A DNA stretch of 64,000 nt from Phocaeicola plebeius (GCF_003437535.1 NZ_QSQT01000002.1:124001-188000), one strand, 5' to 3'; shown: positions 1 to 8,611, counted from the first letter of the stretch. Numbers and translations are program-made. The notes: generated by a model from the letters alone, not told the origin.

Positions 1-976
1 CGGCAGAATTATCAGTAGGAACTAAAGAATACTTGGCTCCAGTTGCACCGGAAATAGCAGTAATCTTACCCGTAAACTCTTTATTACTTACTGCATCCAC
101 CTTTATCCTTACTTCCTGACCGATAGCCAGATTTTCCACTTGAGTCTCTTTGTAATTGGCAATCACCCACTTCTGAGTATCCGGCAAGATATATGTAATG
201 GTCTGCCCGGCAGTAATGTATTGACCTTCCTCTAAAGCTCGACGTCCCAGCTTACCGTCACACGGAGCCACGACTACAGTATAAGACAGATTCAATTTGG
301 CCATCTCCAACGCCGCTGTGGCACGCTGAATACCGGCTTCCACATTTTCACGACGATGCGAAACTTCATTCACACCGGACAAGGCTGCACTGCGCTGACG
401 TTTCGTAGCTTCCAGTTTGCGTTGTAGAGCAGAATATTCAGTTTCAATCTGCTCCAGCTGTATGGGCGTAGCAGCATTACGTTTCACCAGATTTTCATAA
501 CGCTGACGGTCTTTTTCCAATTTTGCCAGACGAATTTCAATTTCAGAAATAGAAGCATCATACACCGAAGCTGTGGTTTGTGTCGTCTGAAGTGTGGCAC
601 CAATTACAGTAGCTCCGGCCAATGCATCCTTCAAGGCAGCCTCAGTTTCCATCACACGGATCTTGTATTCACGGTCATCCAGCACCAACAGCGTATCACC
701 TTTGTGCACTTCCTGATGTTCGGTGAAATAGATTTTCTTGATATAACCTGAAGCACGCAGATTAACCGGCGAGATATATTGCTCTATTTGAGCATCATTA
801 CTGGATTCTGTATTTTTATAATCCAGAAACAAGAAAGTAACCTGAATAATCCCCCAAACTAAAATAGCTATACCAATCAGGCTTACCACACGCTGGCGGG
901 TGCGCAATTTTCTCAATTTCTTAGCCTGTTCGTGATGTGTGCTCATTGCAGCACTGTTTTTATCTGTTGTTTCCAT
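1..976 (-). CDS. HlyD/EmrA-family membrane fusion protein (3' end cut by window)
   Basis: Periplasmic adaptor that links an inner-membrane exporter to a TolC-type channel. Read from an ATG at 976, it has a short polar N-terminus (METTDKNSAAMSTHHEQ), one membrane segment around residues 30-50, a first lipoyl half (SPVNLRASGYIKKIYF), a long alpha-helical coiled-coil hairpin rich in E, Q, R and K, and a second lipoyl half. The start of the beta-barrel domain (WVIANYKETQVENLAIGQEV) is also visible before the window ends. This order is typical of EmrA rather than RND adaptors. The TolC-like gene lies just upstream (about 50 bp) in the same direction, and an EmrB-type MFS pump would be expected beyond base 1. 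The family call is secure; the substrate is unknown. Confidence 0.9.
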   Translation of the reverse strand, partial: METTDKNSAAMSTHHEQAKKLRKLRTRQRVVSLIGIAILVWGIIQVTFLFLDYKNTESSNDAQIEQYISPVNLRASGYIKKIYFTEHQEVHKGDTLLVLDDREYKIRVMETEAALKDALAGATVIGATLQTTQTTASVYDASISEIEIRLAKLEKDRQRYENLVKRNAATPIQLEQIETEYSALQRKLEATKRQRSAALSGVNEVSHRRENVEAGIQRATAALEMAKLNLSYTVVVAPCDGKLGRRALEEGQYITAGQTITYILPDTQKWVIANYKETQVENLAIGQEVRIKVDAVSNKEFTGKITAISGATGAKYSLVPTDNSA

Positions 977-1027
977 ATGTTTAAAATTGATAGCTGATCA
1001 TTGACTATGAATAAAATAATTGAGAAC

Positions 1028-2353
1028 TTACTTCAGCAGACTTTCTACACGTCCAGTCAACTTCAGCAAAGAAAGGTGAGTTACACGATAGTTATAATGC
1101 GCACTGATATAGTTGTTCTGCGCTTCACTCATACGCATTTCATCCTGTAAAACCTCTGTCATGGAGGCAATACCCTCCCGATAGCGGTCAGATGTTACCT
1201 CATAGACATCCTCTGCCAAAAGATAATTATCCTTTTGTTTCTTGAAATTGCGTTGGTTATTCATCAAATCGTTCGTAGCGTTGACATATTGTGTCTCCAG
1301 ATTCTTCCGCGTATTCTCTTGCGCCAAACGAATATTCTCCAGATCAATTTTCGCCTTGCGAATTTTATACCTCTTATCCAATCCATCAAAAATAGGGACA
1401 CGCAGTGCCAAGCCTAAACCATAAGAACGATACCAATGATTGGAGGGTCCGGAATGAAACCAATGATGAAGCTTATCCGTATAAGCCGTATACATCCAGT
1501 TGCCCGTCAATGTAAGTGAAGGAATGTATCCATGGGAAATCATCTTTTTCTGCCGTTCTGCCAAGTCGCTCTTCGACTGAAGCAACTGAAGCTCATACAG
1601 ATTTTCTGACAAGCCGGTCAATTCAATCGGAGCAATAGTTTCAGCATTCACCGGTTCCAGCGTTATATCTTTCTCTGCCGGATAATCCATCACATATTTC
1701 AGCATATTCAGCTGTTGAGCCAGCATGGCCTGTGCATTGTCATACTGTACCTGCAAGTTTTCCAGGTTTATATTGACACGCTTCACATCCACCTCCATAG
1801 CCATGCCATTGTCATAGAAAGCCACCGTAATGTCACGCAATTCCTCCAGACGCGCAATATTGGCTTTAACCAGCGTTATCTGCTCGGCCGTGGCCTGTCC
1901 CAGATAGTACATCTTAGCAATCTGCATCATCAAGTCCTCGCGCGCTTTTTCATAAGACAGACGGCTGATTTCATCCAATACCTTCGAAATGGAAAGAGCG
2001 GTATAAACCGTCTGATTATAGAGTGGCATTTGAAGCTGCAATCCGGCTGCGGCATTATACTGCAGCGTCTGGGTTACATTATAAGGTTTGTCATAAGCAG
2101 AACCATCTGTTACGGACACTGGAGGATCGAAGTTGTCGTTAAAATTAGCCACTCCATTAATTTGCGGTAATAACTTGGCACGGTTTTCAGAAATAGCATA
2201 TTTGCTTTTTTGAATCTCATTGCGCTGTCCCCGGAGAGAAAGGTTATTTTCAATACCCCAACGAAGACAATCATCCAAAGTAAGCACCTCTTGCGCACGG
2301 CTGCCTACTACAGCACCCCATGCAACGGTAAAAATGAATATTAGTTGTTTCAT
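1028..2353 (-). CDS. TolC-family outer membrane efflux protein
   Basis: Outer-membrane channel for the adjacent EmrA-type exporter. I chose the ATG at 2353 (MKQLIFIFTVAWGAVVGSRAQ), which gives a clear signal peptide and a protein of 441 residues, normal for the family. A longer reading frame extends to 2530, but that extension is not signal-peptide-like and would cross the promoter box at 2377-2384. The mature part starts EVLTLDDCLRWGIENNLSLRGQ, the usual first helix of TolC-like proteins, followed by two outer-membrane-efflux repeats with long amphipathic helices. It ends with HLSLLKLTGRVESLLK, similar to the end of the other TolC protein in this window (25915-27237). It is first in an operon with the adaptor at 1-976. 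Confidence 0.9.
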   Translation of the reverse strand: MKQLIFIFTVAWGAVVGSRAQEVLTLDDCLRWGIENNLSLRGQRNEIQKSKYAISENRAKLLPQINGVANFNDNFDPPVSVTDGSAYDKPYNVTQTLQYNAAAGLQLQMPLYNQTVYTALSISKVLDEISRLSYEKAREDLMMQIAKMYYLGQATAEQITLVKANIARLEELRDITVAFYDNGMAMEVDVKRVNINLENLQVQYDNAQAMLAQQLNMLKYVMDYPAEKDITLEPVNAETIAPIELTGLSENLYELQLLQSKSDLAERQKKMISHGYIPSLTLTGNWMYTAYTDKLHHWFHSGPSNHWYRSYGLGLALRVPIFDGLDKRYKIRKAKIDLENIRLAQENTRKNLETQYVNATNDLMNNQRNFKKQKDNYLLAEDVYEVTSDRYREGIASMTEVLQDEMRMSEAQNNYISAHYNYRVTHLSLLKLTGRVESLLK

Positions 2354-2376
2354 ATCAATACTTTCATAATCAACTG

Positions 2377-2384
2377 CAAAGATA
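2377..2384 (-). promoter_or_regulatory. Predicted promoter -7 box for the TolC/EmrA operon
   Basis: The minus strand reads TATCTTTG, an exact match to the Bacteroides TAnnTTTG element, 23 bases before the chosen ATG at 2353. A clear -33 element was not seen. It supports the shorter start for the TolC gene. Confidence 0.5.
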
Positions 2385-2539
2385 GAGGGATATCCAAATA
2401 GGGCAATATTCACTTTTAAGAAGATAATATTCATTTTTGCCTTTTTTCTAGAGATGAGTCTTAGGCTCAAAATCATTTTCCATGCCGCTGTCATCGCTAC
2501 AAGATGAGAGTGAAAATGCGATTGTGGCAAATAAATAGA

Positions 2540-2867
2540 TGCATTGCTTAATGTTCATATGAACTATGTTTATTGGTTAATTGTCATTCCTAACGCACGA
2601 AGCGTGAACCACAAATCGTTCACCTGTGTCGGAGGTCCTAGGAAAACCCATACAAACAGATATAACAATAGCAGCCCACGCTATAGCGTGAGAACCACTA
2701 TGCCATCATCGTTTGTATGTCTTAAGAAATTTCCCAGGTTTCCGATACCACGACCAGCATAACGCTTCTTCTAATTCTAACATGTCTTGGAAAGAGTTTC
2801 CTCAATCCATTGGCAAAGATACACAATTTAATTGATAATCGGGAATCTAGAGTCGCAAACTATCAAG
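2540..2867. other. Non-coding stretch at the left edge of the mobilizable relic
   Basis: About 330 bases between the TolC promoter region and the relaxase relic with no convincing gene; the short frames here have no family features. It contains a perfect 14-base palindrome, CACGCTATAGCGTG, at 2677-2690. A shorter related inverted motif (cacgaagcgtg) lies near 2595-2605. It may be the left end of the inserted element, but no terminal repeat or target duplication could be identified. Confidence 0.4.
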
Positions 2868-4270
2868 TTACATCTTAATTCCTCTACTTTTCTTTTCTTC
2901 CTGTTGCGACAGTCTTGTTCCGTATCTAAGCCTGTGCCATTGCTCCCTGAACCAGTCGGCAATCGGCTTCCTGTTTATTGTCAGGCTCAGCCTGCTTTCA
3001 TCGTCAGGGTCATTTTCCACCCTTAAAATATCATCCTTTATATCAAAGTTCCGTCTGTGCTGTTCTGAATAGATTTTACCGCTGCATTTCAAGGCTTCTT
3101 TCTTGACCAAAAGACTTTCTGTCATTTCTTTAGAGAATCCCAGCATGGCACAGAACTTTTCCATGCGCAGCATTTCCTTGAACATCGGAAACCACCTGAA
3201 AGCCTTGTCTATGATTCTGGCGAGCCGTGACAGTTCTTTTTCCTTCATGTCAAGTTCCTGTCTGTGCATTTCTCTGAGATTGTGTATCTGCGTATCATGC
3301 TGTTTCTGCATCTGCTGTATCTGGCTCTGCAATTTTTCAATACTGGTGTCCCGTTTTGAAACCTCGTCTTGCAGTTTTTCGTTGGCACGTTCCAGTTCTT
3401 TCAGTTTTCCGCTTCCGAAAAGAGAAGCAACTCCGCTTGTTATGGCTGTCGCTGCTGTGGTGGCTGTCTTCTTTAATTTGTCAGTGCGTATTTCTGATTT
3501 TACCTGTTTCAGTTCCTGCTCGGCAAGATTTATCTGTTCTTCTTTGTGCCGTTTGGCAGCATCCATGCGTTGCAGCTCGGCTTTCTGTTTCTCTATGATA
3601 AAATCGTTCCGTTCCAGATGCTCCTTACCCGTGACAGCCTTTGACTGTCCACGTTCCATCAGCAGAATGTCGGATGCCAAGGTCTGCATCTGCATCATGT
3701 CATCGTCATTGAGCTTTCGGCTCTTTCCGGTTTCGTGGTTCATCCAGTCGAAAACGATATGAGCATGATAGTTCGGCTTGAACCATCTGTCCCCGACCTT
3801 GAAACTTTCCTTGTCTTCCGCTTCCGGCTGACCGTTCAGCCAATGCCCTTCGTCCTTGTGCAGGAAGATTTGCAGCGGTGTGATTCCCCACCGTCTTTGA
3901 CACTCCTCACCGAATTTACGCACGTCTGCCAGTGTGGTGTTCGACCTGACAAGCAGCACTCCTTCACGTATGGGGGAGCATCCCGCAATCTTGACTGTCT
4001 TGCCGTTCTTGCCTTTGCGTTCCCGTTCCTTTTCCTGCATGGCACGTCCGGTCTTTTCCTTTACCATCTGTCGATATTGTCATAATGCGTCCGCAAATCC
4101 GGACTGCCGAAGTCGGGATTTATCCACTGTTCGTTATCGGTGGAGAGTTCAGGAACGACATAGATTCTGGACTCTCCGATATTACGCATATACTCGGCAG
4201 TCCTCCTGTTGTGAGCCTCGCTCGATGCGATGTTGCAGGGCTTGATATGTATGCTTGATTTTGTTGCCAT
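2868..4270 (-). pseudogene. MobV (Pre/Mob, BmpH-like) relaxase, frameshifted
   Basis: Relaxase that would nick oriT and lead plasmid or transposon DNA into a recipient. Two frames together make one protein. The N-terminal piece (4061-4270) begins MATKSSIHIKPCNIASSEAHNRR, the typical MobV motif I, and runs to HYDNIDRW. The second piece (2868-4067) carries the middle and C-terminal parts, including REGVLLV, RWGITPLQIFLHKDEGH and the histidine motif NYHAHIVFDW, then a long coiled coil. The two overlap at ATGGTAA near 4061-4067. Inserting a single C after ATC would restore ...YDN-IRQ-MVKEKTGRAMQ, the sequence expected in intact relatives, so a one-base deletion is the likeliest lesion. Combined length (about 460 residues) suits the family. 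Programmed frameshifting cannot be excluded but is unlikely, because the neighbouring primase is also broken. Confidence 0.8.
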
Positions 4271-4459
4271 AAATACTTGTTTTTTGGTTTGTACTTTATT
4301 GTTTGCTTTTCCGCAGTTCGTAAACGTATGGGGGGCTTAGGGGTGCACCCATAAGCGGAGATTTCAAAGAGAGGGTCACTCTTTGCTCTGGGTTCTCAGG
4401 GGAGAAACGCCTTAAGTGGGTCATTAGGGTAAAGCCCTAATCCCCTCGGGAGAGCCCAC

Positions 4460-4499
4460 AACTACGTAAGCGAAGCGTGTAGTTATAGTGGGCTATAAC
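4460..4499. other. Probable MobV-type origin of transfer (oriT) hairpins
   Basis: Two nested inverted repeats lie upstream of the relaxase. One has arms aactac (4460-4465) and gtagtt (4479-4484). The other is a perfect 7-base stem, GTTATAG (4482-4488) and CTATAAC (4493-4499), around the loop TGGG. MobV oriTs of the pMV158 type have a nick site in a TATAGTG-like hairpin of this form upstream of mob. The stop codon of the primase relic (TAG, 4493-4495 on the minus strand) lies inside the right arm. Position, structure and neighbouring relaxase agree; the nick position is inferred. Confidence 0.55.
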
Positions 4500-5216
4500 C
4501 GAAAGCCTCCCGGTTTATTGGGCGGTGTCTTCACTTTGATGGATTGAGCCTGTTTCTTTGCCGCTGCCTGTTTTTGCAGGTATTCGTTCAAATCCTTGCA
4601 TCCGCCGTATATGTGTGAAACGTTACGTATATGTCTGGTATTGTTATATTCCTTTTTGATTTGCTGCAGGGCTTCCATTCCTGCACGGTCATTGTCAAGG
4701 AAGCAGTGGATGCGCTCATAGCATAGAGTGCCTTGGAAACATTGCCAACAGAGTTCACAACCATGTAGTCCTGTCTGTTGAAATCGGGGGATTGCGGACA
4801 GTTTTCAAGCCTTAGTGTCAGAAAGGAAAGGCAATCTATGAATCCCTCAAAACGTAACATGCTTTTCTCTGCTCTCCCGATTGTCTGATATGTGATATTT
4901 CTTTCGGTGCGATGCAGCCCTTGAAATATCGGTTGCGGATTTCATATCTGCCCGATATGTTCGGAAAAGCAATGGCGAAGTACCGTTTGTCGTTGTTGGT
5001 GAAGTGTGCCTCACGGCATTCTCTTTTCGCCAGTGCCGTATTTATCCCCCTTTCCTGCAGGTAAGAGAGCAGGGCAGGAGAAGACAGCTGTACGATGTCA
5101 AGCTGCTGGAAACTCGGCTTGGTGGCAGATTGCCTGTGAAAAGAGAAAGACATAGGATGGACATGTGGTGTTTGGGTACGAAGAAAAGAATAACCCTTGT
5201 AAGTGATAACTTGCAA
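4493..5216 (-). pseudogene. Toprim-domain primase of a mobilizable element, truncated and frameshifted
   Basis: Fragments in three frames rebuild a DnaG-like toprim primase of the kind carried by Bacteroides mobilizable elements. The upstream piece (4836-5216) holds a region ending RNRYFKGCIAPKEISHIR. The middle piece (4588-4860) has FEGFIDCLSFL, the first acidic toprim motif. After a frameshift near 4720 the third frame continues YERIHCFLDNDRAG, the second toprim motif (DND.AG), and runs to the stop at 4493. The N-terminal zinc-finger part found in intact relatives is missing. At least two frameshifts plus N-terminal loss make function very unlikely. Together with the relaxase and oriT it marks an immobile element relic; no integrase is present in the window. 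Confidence 0.75.
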
Positions 5217-5384
5217 GAGTTTCTTGTTTTTACTAAAGATATTATAGCTTGTAAAAGATTCTCAACATATAAGTATAAGCCTTGAAGTGTGTGTATTCGC
5301 ATTTTCAGGGCTTTTCTTGTTTTTACCTATATGTAGTAAAATTAATGAGTATCAAATCTCGTTGCAGATAAACAAAAATCCTTC

Positions 5385-5392
5385 TACCTTTG
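5385..5392 (+). promoter_or_regulatory. Predicted promoter of the O-acetyltransferase gene
   Basis: TACCTTTG matches the Bacteroides -7 consensus. A GTTG element about 20 bases upstream can serve as the -33 box. The gene starts 28 bases downstream. Confidence 0.55.
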
Positions 5393-5420
5393 AGTCTGGT
5401 AATTTTAGCAATTAAAGCCT

Positions 5421-5978
5421 ATGAAAACAGAATACGAAAAAATGCGCAGTCAGGAACTCTATTATTTTTCCGACCCTGAAATACATGCCAGTCTGGTACA
5501 CGCCAAGAAAGTCTGTGCCTGTTTGCGTTCCATGACCATCTACGATGAAGACTACCGTCAGGTGATAGAAGAACTGATTCCCGGTATTCCGCAAAGCACT
5601 ACCATCTGTCCGCCTTTCCATTGTGACCATGGTACAGGTATCATTTTAGGGGAAAATGTGTTTATGAACTATGACTGTATCATGCTCGACGGAGGCTATA
5701 TCCGTATCGGGAAACATACTCTGATAGGTCCCCATTGTCAGTTTTATACACCTCAGCATCCCATGGATTATGTGGAGCGCCGTGAAGAAAAAGAAACCGC
5801 CTATCCCATTACGATAGGTGAGGACTGCTGGTTGGGTGGAAATGTGGTAGTATGTCCGGGAGTGACCATTGGCAATCGCTGTATCATTGCAGCAGGTAGT
5901 GTCGTAACCAAAGATATTCCCGATGATTCTCTGGCAGCCGGCATACCTGCAGTAGTAAAAAGAAGTCTGAAGAAATAA
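5421..5978 (+). CDS. Sugar O-acetyltransferase (maltose/galactoside type, LbH_MAT_GAT)
   Basis: Cytosolic acetyl-CoA-dependent acetyltransferase of the LacA/Maa group, acetylating a hydroxyl of a sugar. The 185-residue protein has the helical N-terminal Mac domain (MRSQELYYFSDPEIHASLVHA) and then a left-handed beta-helix of hexapeptide repeats (IRIGKHTLIGPH, ITIGEDCWLGGN, VTIGNRCIIAAG). It includes the catalytic-type histidine in YTPQHPMD (about H113) and ends with the conserved IPAVVKR. Length is normal. It is a single-gene unit with its own promoter, lying between the mobile-element relic and the repeat at 6041-6134. The family is certain; the physiological sugar is unknown, and such enzymes are often regarded as detoxifying. 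Confidence 0.9.
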   Translation: MKTEYEKMRSQELYYFSDPEIHASLVHAKKVCACLRSMTIYDEDYRQVIEELIPGIPQSTTICPPFHCDHGTGIILGENVFMNYDCIMLDGGYIRIGKHTLIGPHCQFYTPQHPMDYVERREEKETAYPITIGEDCWLGGNVVVCPGVTIGNRCIIAAGSVVTKDIPDDSLAAGIPAVVKRSLKK

Positions 5979-6040
5979 TCTGAATCTCACCAGATATAGT
6001 TTTCAGATGCTTCTGTGAATACTCCATTTTGTCTTGTTAT

Positions 6041-6134
6041 ATTCTCTGTTTCACAGTGCGGGATTTGTATCCCACACTGTGAAATATATATCCCACACTG
6101 TGGTTTTTGTATCCCACAGTGTGAAACAGAGAAT
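6041..6134. repeat. Palindromic intergenic repeat built of TATCCCACACTGTG units
   Basis: A roughly 94-base structure. The ends attctctgtttcaca (6041-6055) and tgtgaaacagagaat (6120-6134) are exact inverted repeats and the inverted match continues imperfectly inward. Inside are three copies of a unit close to TATCCCACACTGTG, at about 6069-6081, 6089-6102 and 6109-6122, the last reading CCCACAGTGTG. It lies between the acetyltransferase and the lipoprotein gene and could fold into a long hairpin acting as a terminator or an interspersed repeat. Confidence 0.75.
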
Positions 6135-6225
6135 TTGTTACTGGCGAATAACTTTTTTCGTAGGGAGATTTCTGTTTTTGTTTAGATTCTTTTGCATTTT
6201 TGTGTTTGGTATAAATGAAAAAAAT

Positions 6226-6233
6226 TAACTTTG
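6226..6233 (+). promoter_or_regulatory. Predicted promoter of the lipoprotein/sigma/anti-sigma operon
   Basis: TAACTTTG is an exact TAnnTTTG box. TTTG at 6205-6208 lies 17 bases upstream, slightly short for a -33 element. The first ATG is 22 bases downstream. Confidence 0.5.
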
Positions 6234-6254
6234 CGCAAACCCAATCTTTGAACT

Positions 6255-6920
6255 ATGGATGCAAAACTCTTTTTAATGGCTGGTTGTCTGGCTGGAATCG
6301 TTTCTGCGTGTATGCATGAAAAATCGGATAGCGCATCTGATATTCAGCAGGCTGTGCATACACTCGTACTCGAAGCTGACAGCTTGATGCAAAGTGATTC
6401 TTTATTTTGGAATCAGCCAATTGACAAGTCGCATCCGCAAGTATGCATCCATGATTCACTCATCCGTCAGAAACTGGACAGTGCATTGGCTTTACGTCCT
6501 GACAAGCAGACTTATTTGTTGAAATACCGTTATTTGTTGCAGAGCTGGCGTCTGTTGGAAGTATTGGACTTATTGCGTGAAATGGATGGATGTATGAGCG
6601 ATTCCATGTCGTCCGAATTGTTGCACCTGAAAGCCGTACTCGAAGATTACAAGGGAGATACGCTTACCGCCCGAAGAGATTTCCTGCGAGCTGATTCTGC
6701 CTATACGATAAAAATTCAGCAGGTAGCACAGGATTCTCTGATGTATGGTTTTGCCCGAATCGAAAAAGCGCTGAACCTGTCACTGATGCAAAATGATTTC
6801 CGTCCGCTTCGGGAGGAAATTGCGTTTTATGAACGCGTGCATTCTTCCTCTATCAATGGGATTGAACAATGGAAACAAATATCAGATAAAGCCACTTATT
6901 ATCGGAAAATGTTTGAATGA
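6255..6920 (+). CDS. Predicted lipoprotein of unknown function, upstream of an ECF sigma factor
   Basis: Not a family I recognise by name. It is 221 residues long and starts with a lipoprotein signal (LFLMAGCLAGIVSAC, lipid cysteine about residue 19). The mature part is helical, with repeated pairs of helices and many L, D, S and R residues (KLDSALALRPDKQTYLLKYR, SSELLHLKAVLEDYKGDTLTARRDFLRAD) that look like degenerate TPR repeats. It would be anchored in the envelope. It is separated by only 24 bases from the ECF sigma gene and very likely cotranscribed with it. A role in sensing or modulating the sigma pathway is possible from position only. Confidence 0.65.
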   Translation: MDAKLFLMAGCLAGIVSACMHEKSDSASDIQQAVHTLVLEADSLMQSDSLFWNQPIDKSHPQVCIHDSLIRQKLDSALALRPDKQTYLLKYRYLLQSWRLLEVLDLLREMDGCMSDSMSSELLHLKAVLEDYKGDTLTARRDFLRADSAYTIKIQQVAQDSLMYGFARIEKALNLSLMQNDFRPLREEIAFYERVHSSSINGIEQWKQISDKATYYRKMFE

Positions 6921-6944
6921 TTTGAAATTACGCAGCAGTAACAG

Positions 6945-7535
6945 ATGGAAATTACGGAACGGATTATCATAGAACAACTGAAGCGAGGAAATGAAGAGGC
7001 TTATAAATACCTCTACCGTCATCATTATGCCTTGTTGTGTCATATAGCGCGTGAATATGTGGGAGATGATTTTCTGGCCGAAACACTGGTCGGTGATGTG
7101 ATTTTTCATCTGTGGGAGATACATGAGGCACTCGACATTCAAGTTTCCTTGCGCAGTTACTTAGTACGTGCCGTGCGGAATCACTGCATGGATTATCTGT
7201 CCTCCAAGAAAGAGCGTACGGAAGTGGCTTTTTCTTCTATTCCGGAAGAAGGAGAGATGCGTTATTTGCTCTCGGACGATTACCCTTTGGGAAGTCTGCT
7301 GGAACATGAACTGGAGGAAGAAATTCATCATGCCATCCGGAATTTGCCGGAAGTCTGCCGGAAAGTTTTTATCAAAAGTCGTTTCGAAGGGAAAAAATAC
7401 GAAGAAATTGCTACAGAGCTGAATATTTCTGTGAATACAGTCAAGTATCACATAAAGAGCGCATTATCATCTCTTCATTCAGAACTCGGGAAGTATCTGA
7501 TTATCCTGATTTTATTTTTTTCGACTTTCAAATAA
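6945..7535 (+). CDS. ECF-type RNA polymerase sigma-70 factor of a PUL
   Basis: Directs RNA polymerase to the promoter of the adjacent susC/susD operon when released from its anti-sigma partner. The 196-residue protein shows sigma region 2 (EAYKYLYRHHYALLCHIAREYV, then ETLVGDVIFHLWE) and region 4 with a helix-turn-helix (KKYEEIATELNISVNTVKYHIKSALSSL), typical of Bacteroides SusC-associated ECF sigma factors. It ends in an unusual hydrophobic tail, YLIILILFFSTFK. It is followed by the FecR-like anti-sigma gene (65-base gap) and an STN-domain SusC, the classic trans-envelope signalling arrangement. Confidence 0.93.
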   Translation: MEITERIIIEQLKRGNEEAYKYLYRHHYALLCHIAREYVGDDFLAETLVGDVIFHLWEIHEALDIQVSLRSYLVRAVRNHCMDYLSSKKERTEVAFSSIPEEGEMRYLLSDDYPLGSLLEHELEEEIHHAIRNLPEVCRKVFIKSRFEGKKYEEIATELNISVNTVKYHIKSALSSLHSELGKYLIILILFFSTFK

Positions 7536-7600
7536 AAAAATTACGTTTTTCGCCTACCCGCTCAGGCGAAAATTTCGTCTCACCTATAGAAACCCTGAAA

Positions 7601-8611
7601 ATGGAAGAAAGAAATTCACATATCGACGAACTGATTGCCGCTTTTCTGAGTAAAGGTCTGAGCAAGGAAGCACGTGAGGAGCTGGATGCATGGATTGCCA
7701 GTTCTGAAGCAAACCGACGTTATTTCATGCAGCAGCAGGAAATCTGGTTTTCTGCCGTGCAGGAGGAAGAACGTACGCGCTACGATGCCGACCGCGCTTT
7801 TGAAACCTTCCGGAAACGGGTGGCTGCAAGTACAGCTCAGAAGCAATCTAAGAAAGTTATAGATTGGAAAACAATCTATAAATATGCAGCTGCTGTGTTG
7901 GTGGTAGGACTTATTTCCTTCTTCTCTTACCGTCAGGGAGAAAGCAACCTGCAAAATGCGTTGACCCAGGTAGAGGTAGAAGCTCCTCTCGGTGCGCAGA
8001 CACGTCTTCGTTTACCCGATGGTACACTGGTAGTCCTGAATGCTGGTTCTCGTCTGGTCTATCCGCAGGATTTTGGAGTGGACAACCGTGAGGTGGAATT
8101 AAGTGGAGAAGGATATTTTGAGGTAGAGCGTAATGAGAAACTTCCTTTTCATGTACAGACTCCTTCTTTATCGGTCAGAGTATTGGGTACCAAGTTTAAT
8201 TTCCGCGACTATCCGAACGATGAAGAAGCAGTAGTGTCTTTGCTGGAAGGAAAAGTGGTGTTGGATAATCGCTTGCGGGCAGAAGCAGAGATGATTCTGC
8301 TTCCGAATGAGCAAGTTACGCTGGATAAGGCGGAAGGTCACATGAAAAAGGAAACAAAAGAAGTAAAGAATGTGTTGGAGTGGACTTCCGGCAAGTTGTT
8401 CTTTGATGAATTGCCGTTGCCGGAAGTTGTAAAGATACTGGAACGCAGTTATGATGTACATATAACCTTTGCTACAGATTCTCTTCGAGAATTCCGTTTT
8501 TATGGAAGTTTTGGTCGGGGTGAACAAGGTATTAAAGATATTTTGGAAGCATTAGAAAAAACCGGAAAAGTACGCTATAAGCAGAAAGACCGGGAAATAA
8601 CCTTATATTAA
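7601..8611 (+). CDS. FecR-family anti-sigma factor
   Basis: Inner-membrane anti-sigma factor that holds the ECF sigma factor until the outer-membrane SusC signals substrate binding. The 336-residue protein has a cytoplasmic N-terminal domain (about 1-90), one membrane segment (about 92-110, YKYAAAVLVVGLISFFSY), a periplasmic FecR domain with VEAPLGAQTRLRLPDGTLVVLNAGS and GEGYFEV, and a C-terminal DUF4974/STN-like domain (LPLPEVVKILERSYDVHITF). Length and order are normal. It is cotranscribed with the sigma gene and sits directly upstream of the cognate transporter. Confidence 0.93.
   Translation: MEERNSHIDELIAAFLSKGLSKEAREELDAWIASSEANRRYFMQQQEIWFSAVQEEERTRYDADRAFETFRKRVAASTAQKQSKKVIDWKTIYKYAAAVLVVGLISFFSYRQGESNLQNALTQVEVEAPLGAQTRLRLPDGTLVVLNAGSRLVYPQDFGVDNREVELSGEGYFEVERNEKLPFHVQTPSLSVRVLGTKFNFRDYPNDEEAVVSLLEGKVVLDNRLRAEAEMILLPNEQVTLDKAEGHMKKETKEVKNVLEWTSGKLFFDELPLPEVVKILERSYDVHITFATDSLREFRFYGSFGRGEQGIKDILEALEKTGKVRYKQKDREITLY

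Noticed and set aside
2354..2530. N-terminal extension of the TolC gene
   Set aside because: The extension contains the promoter box and hides the signal peptide that starts at 2353.
3103..3762. Open frame of 219 codons on the plus strand opposite the relaxase
   Set aside because: Product is rich in C, S and F with no family features and is the antisense of the relaxase coiled coil.
5221..5326. 13-base direct repeat TTCTTGTTTTTAC at 5221-5233 and 5314-5326 as an attachment site or iteron pair
   Set aside because: Low-complexity T-rich repeat, only two copies, and no matching copy seen at the other edge of the element relic.
6041..6134. Possible CRISPR array
   Set aside because: Units are too short and unevenly spaced, are arranged as inverted repeats, and no cas genes are near.
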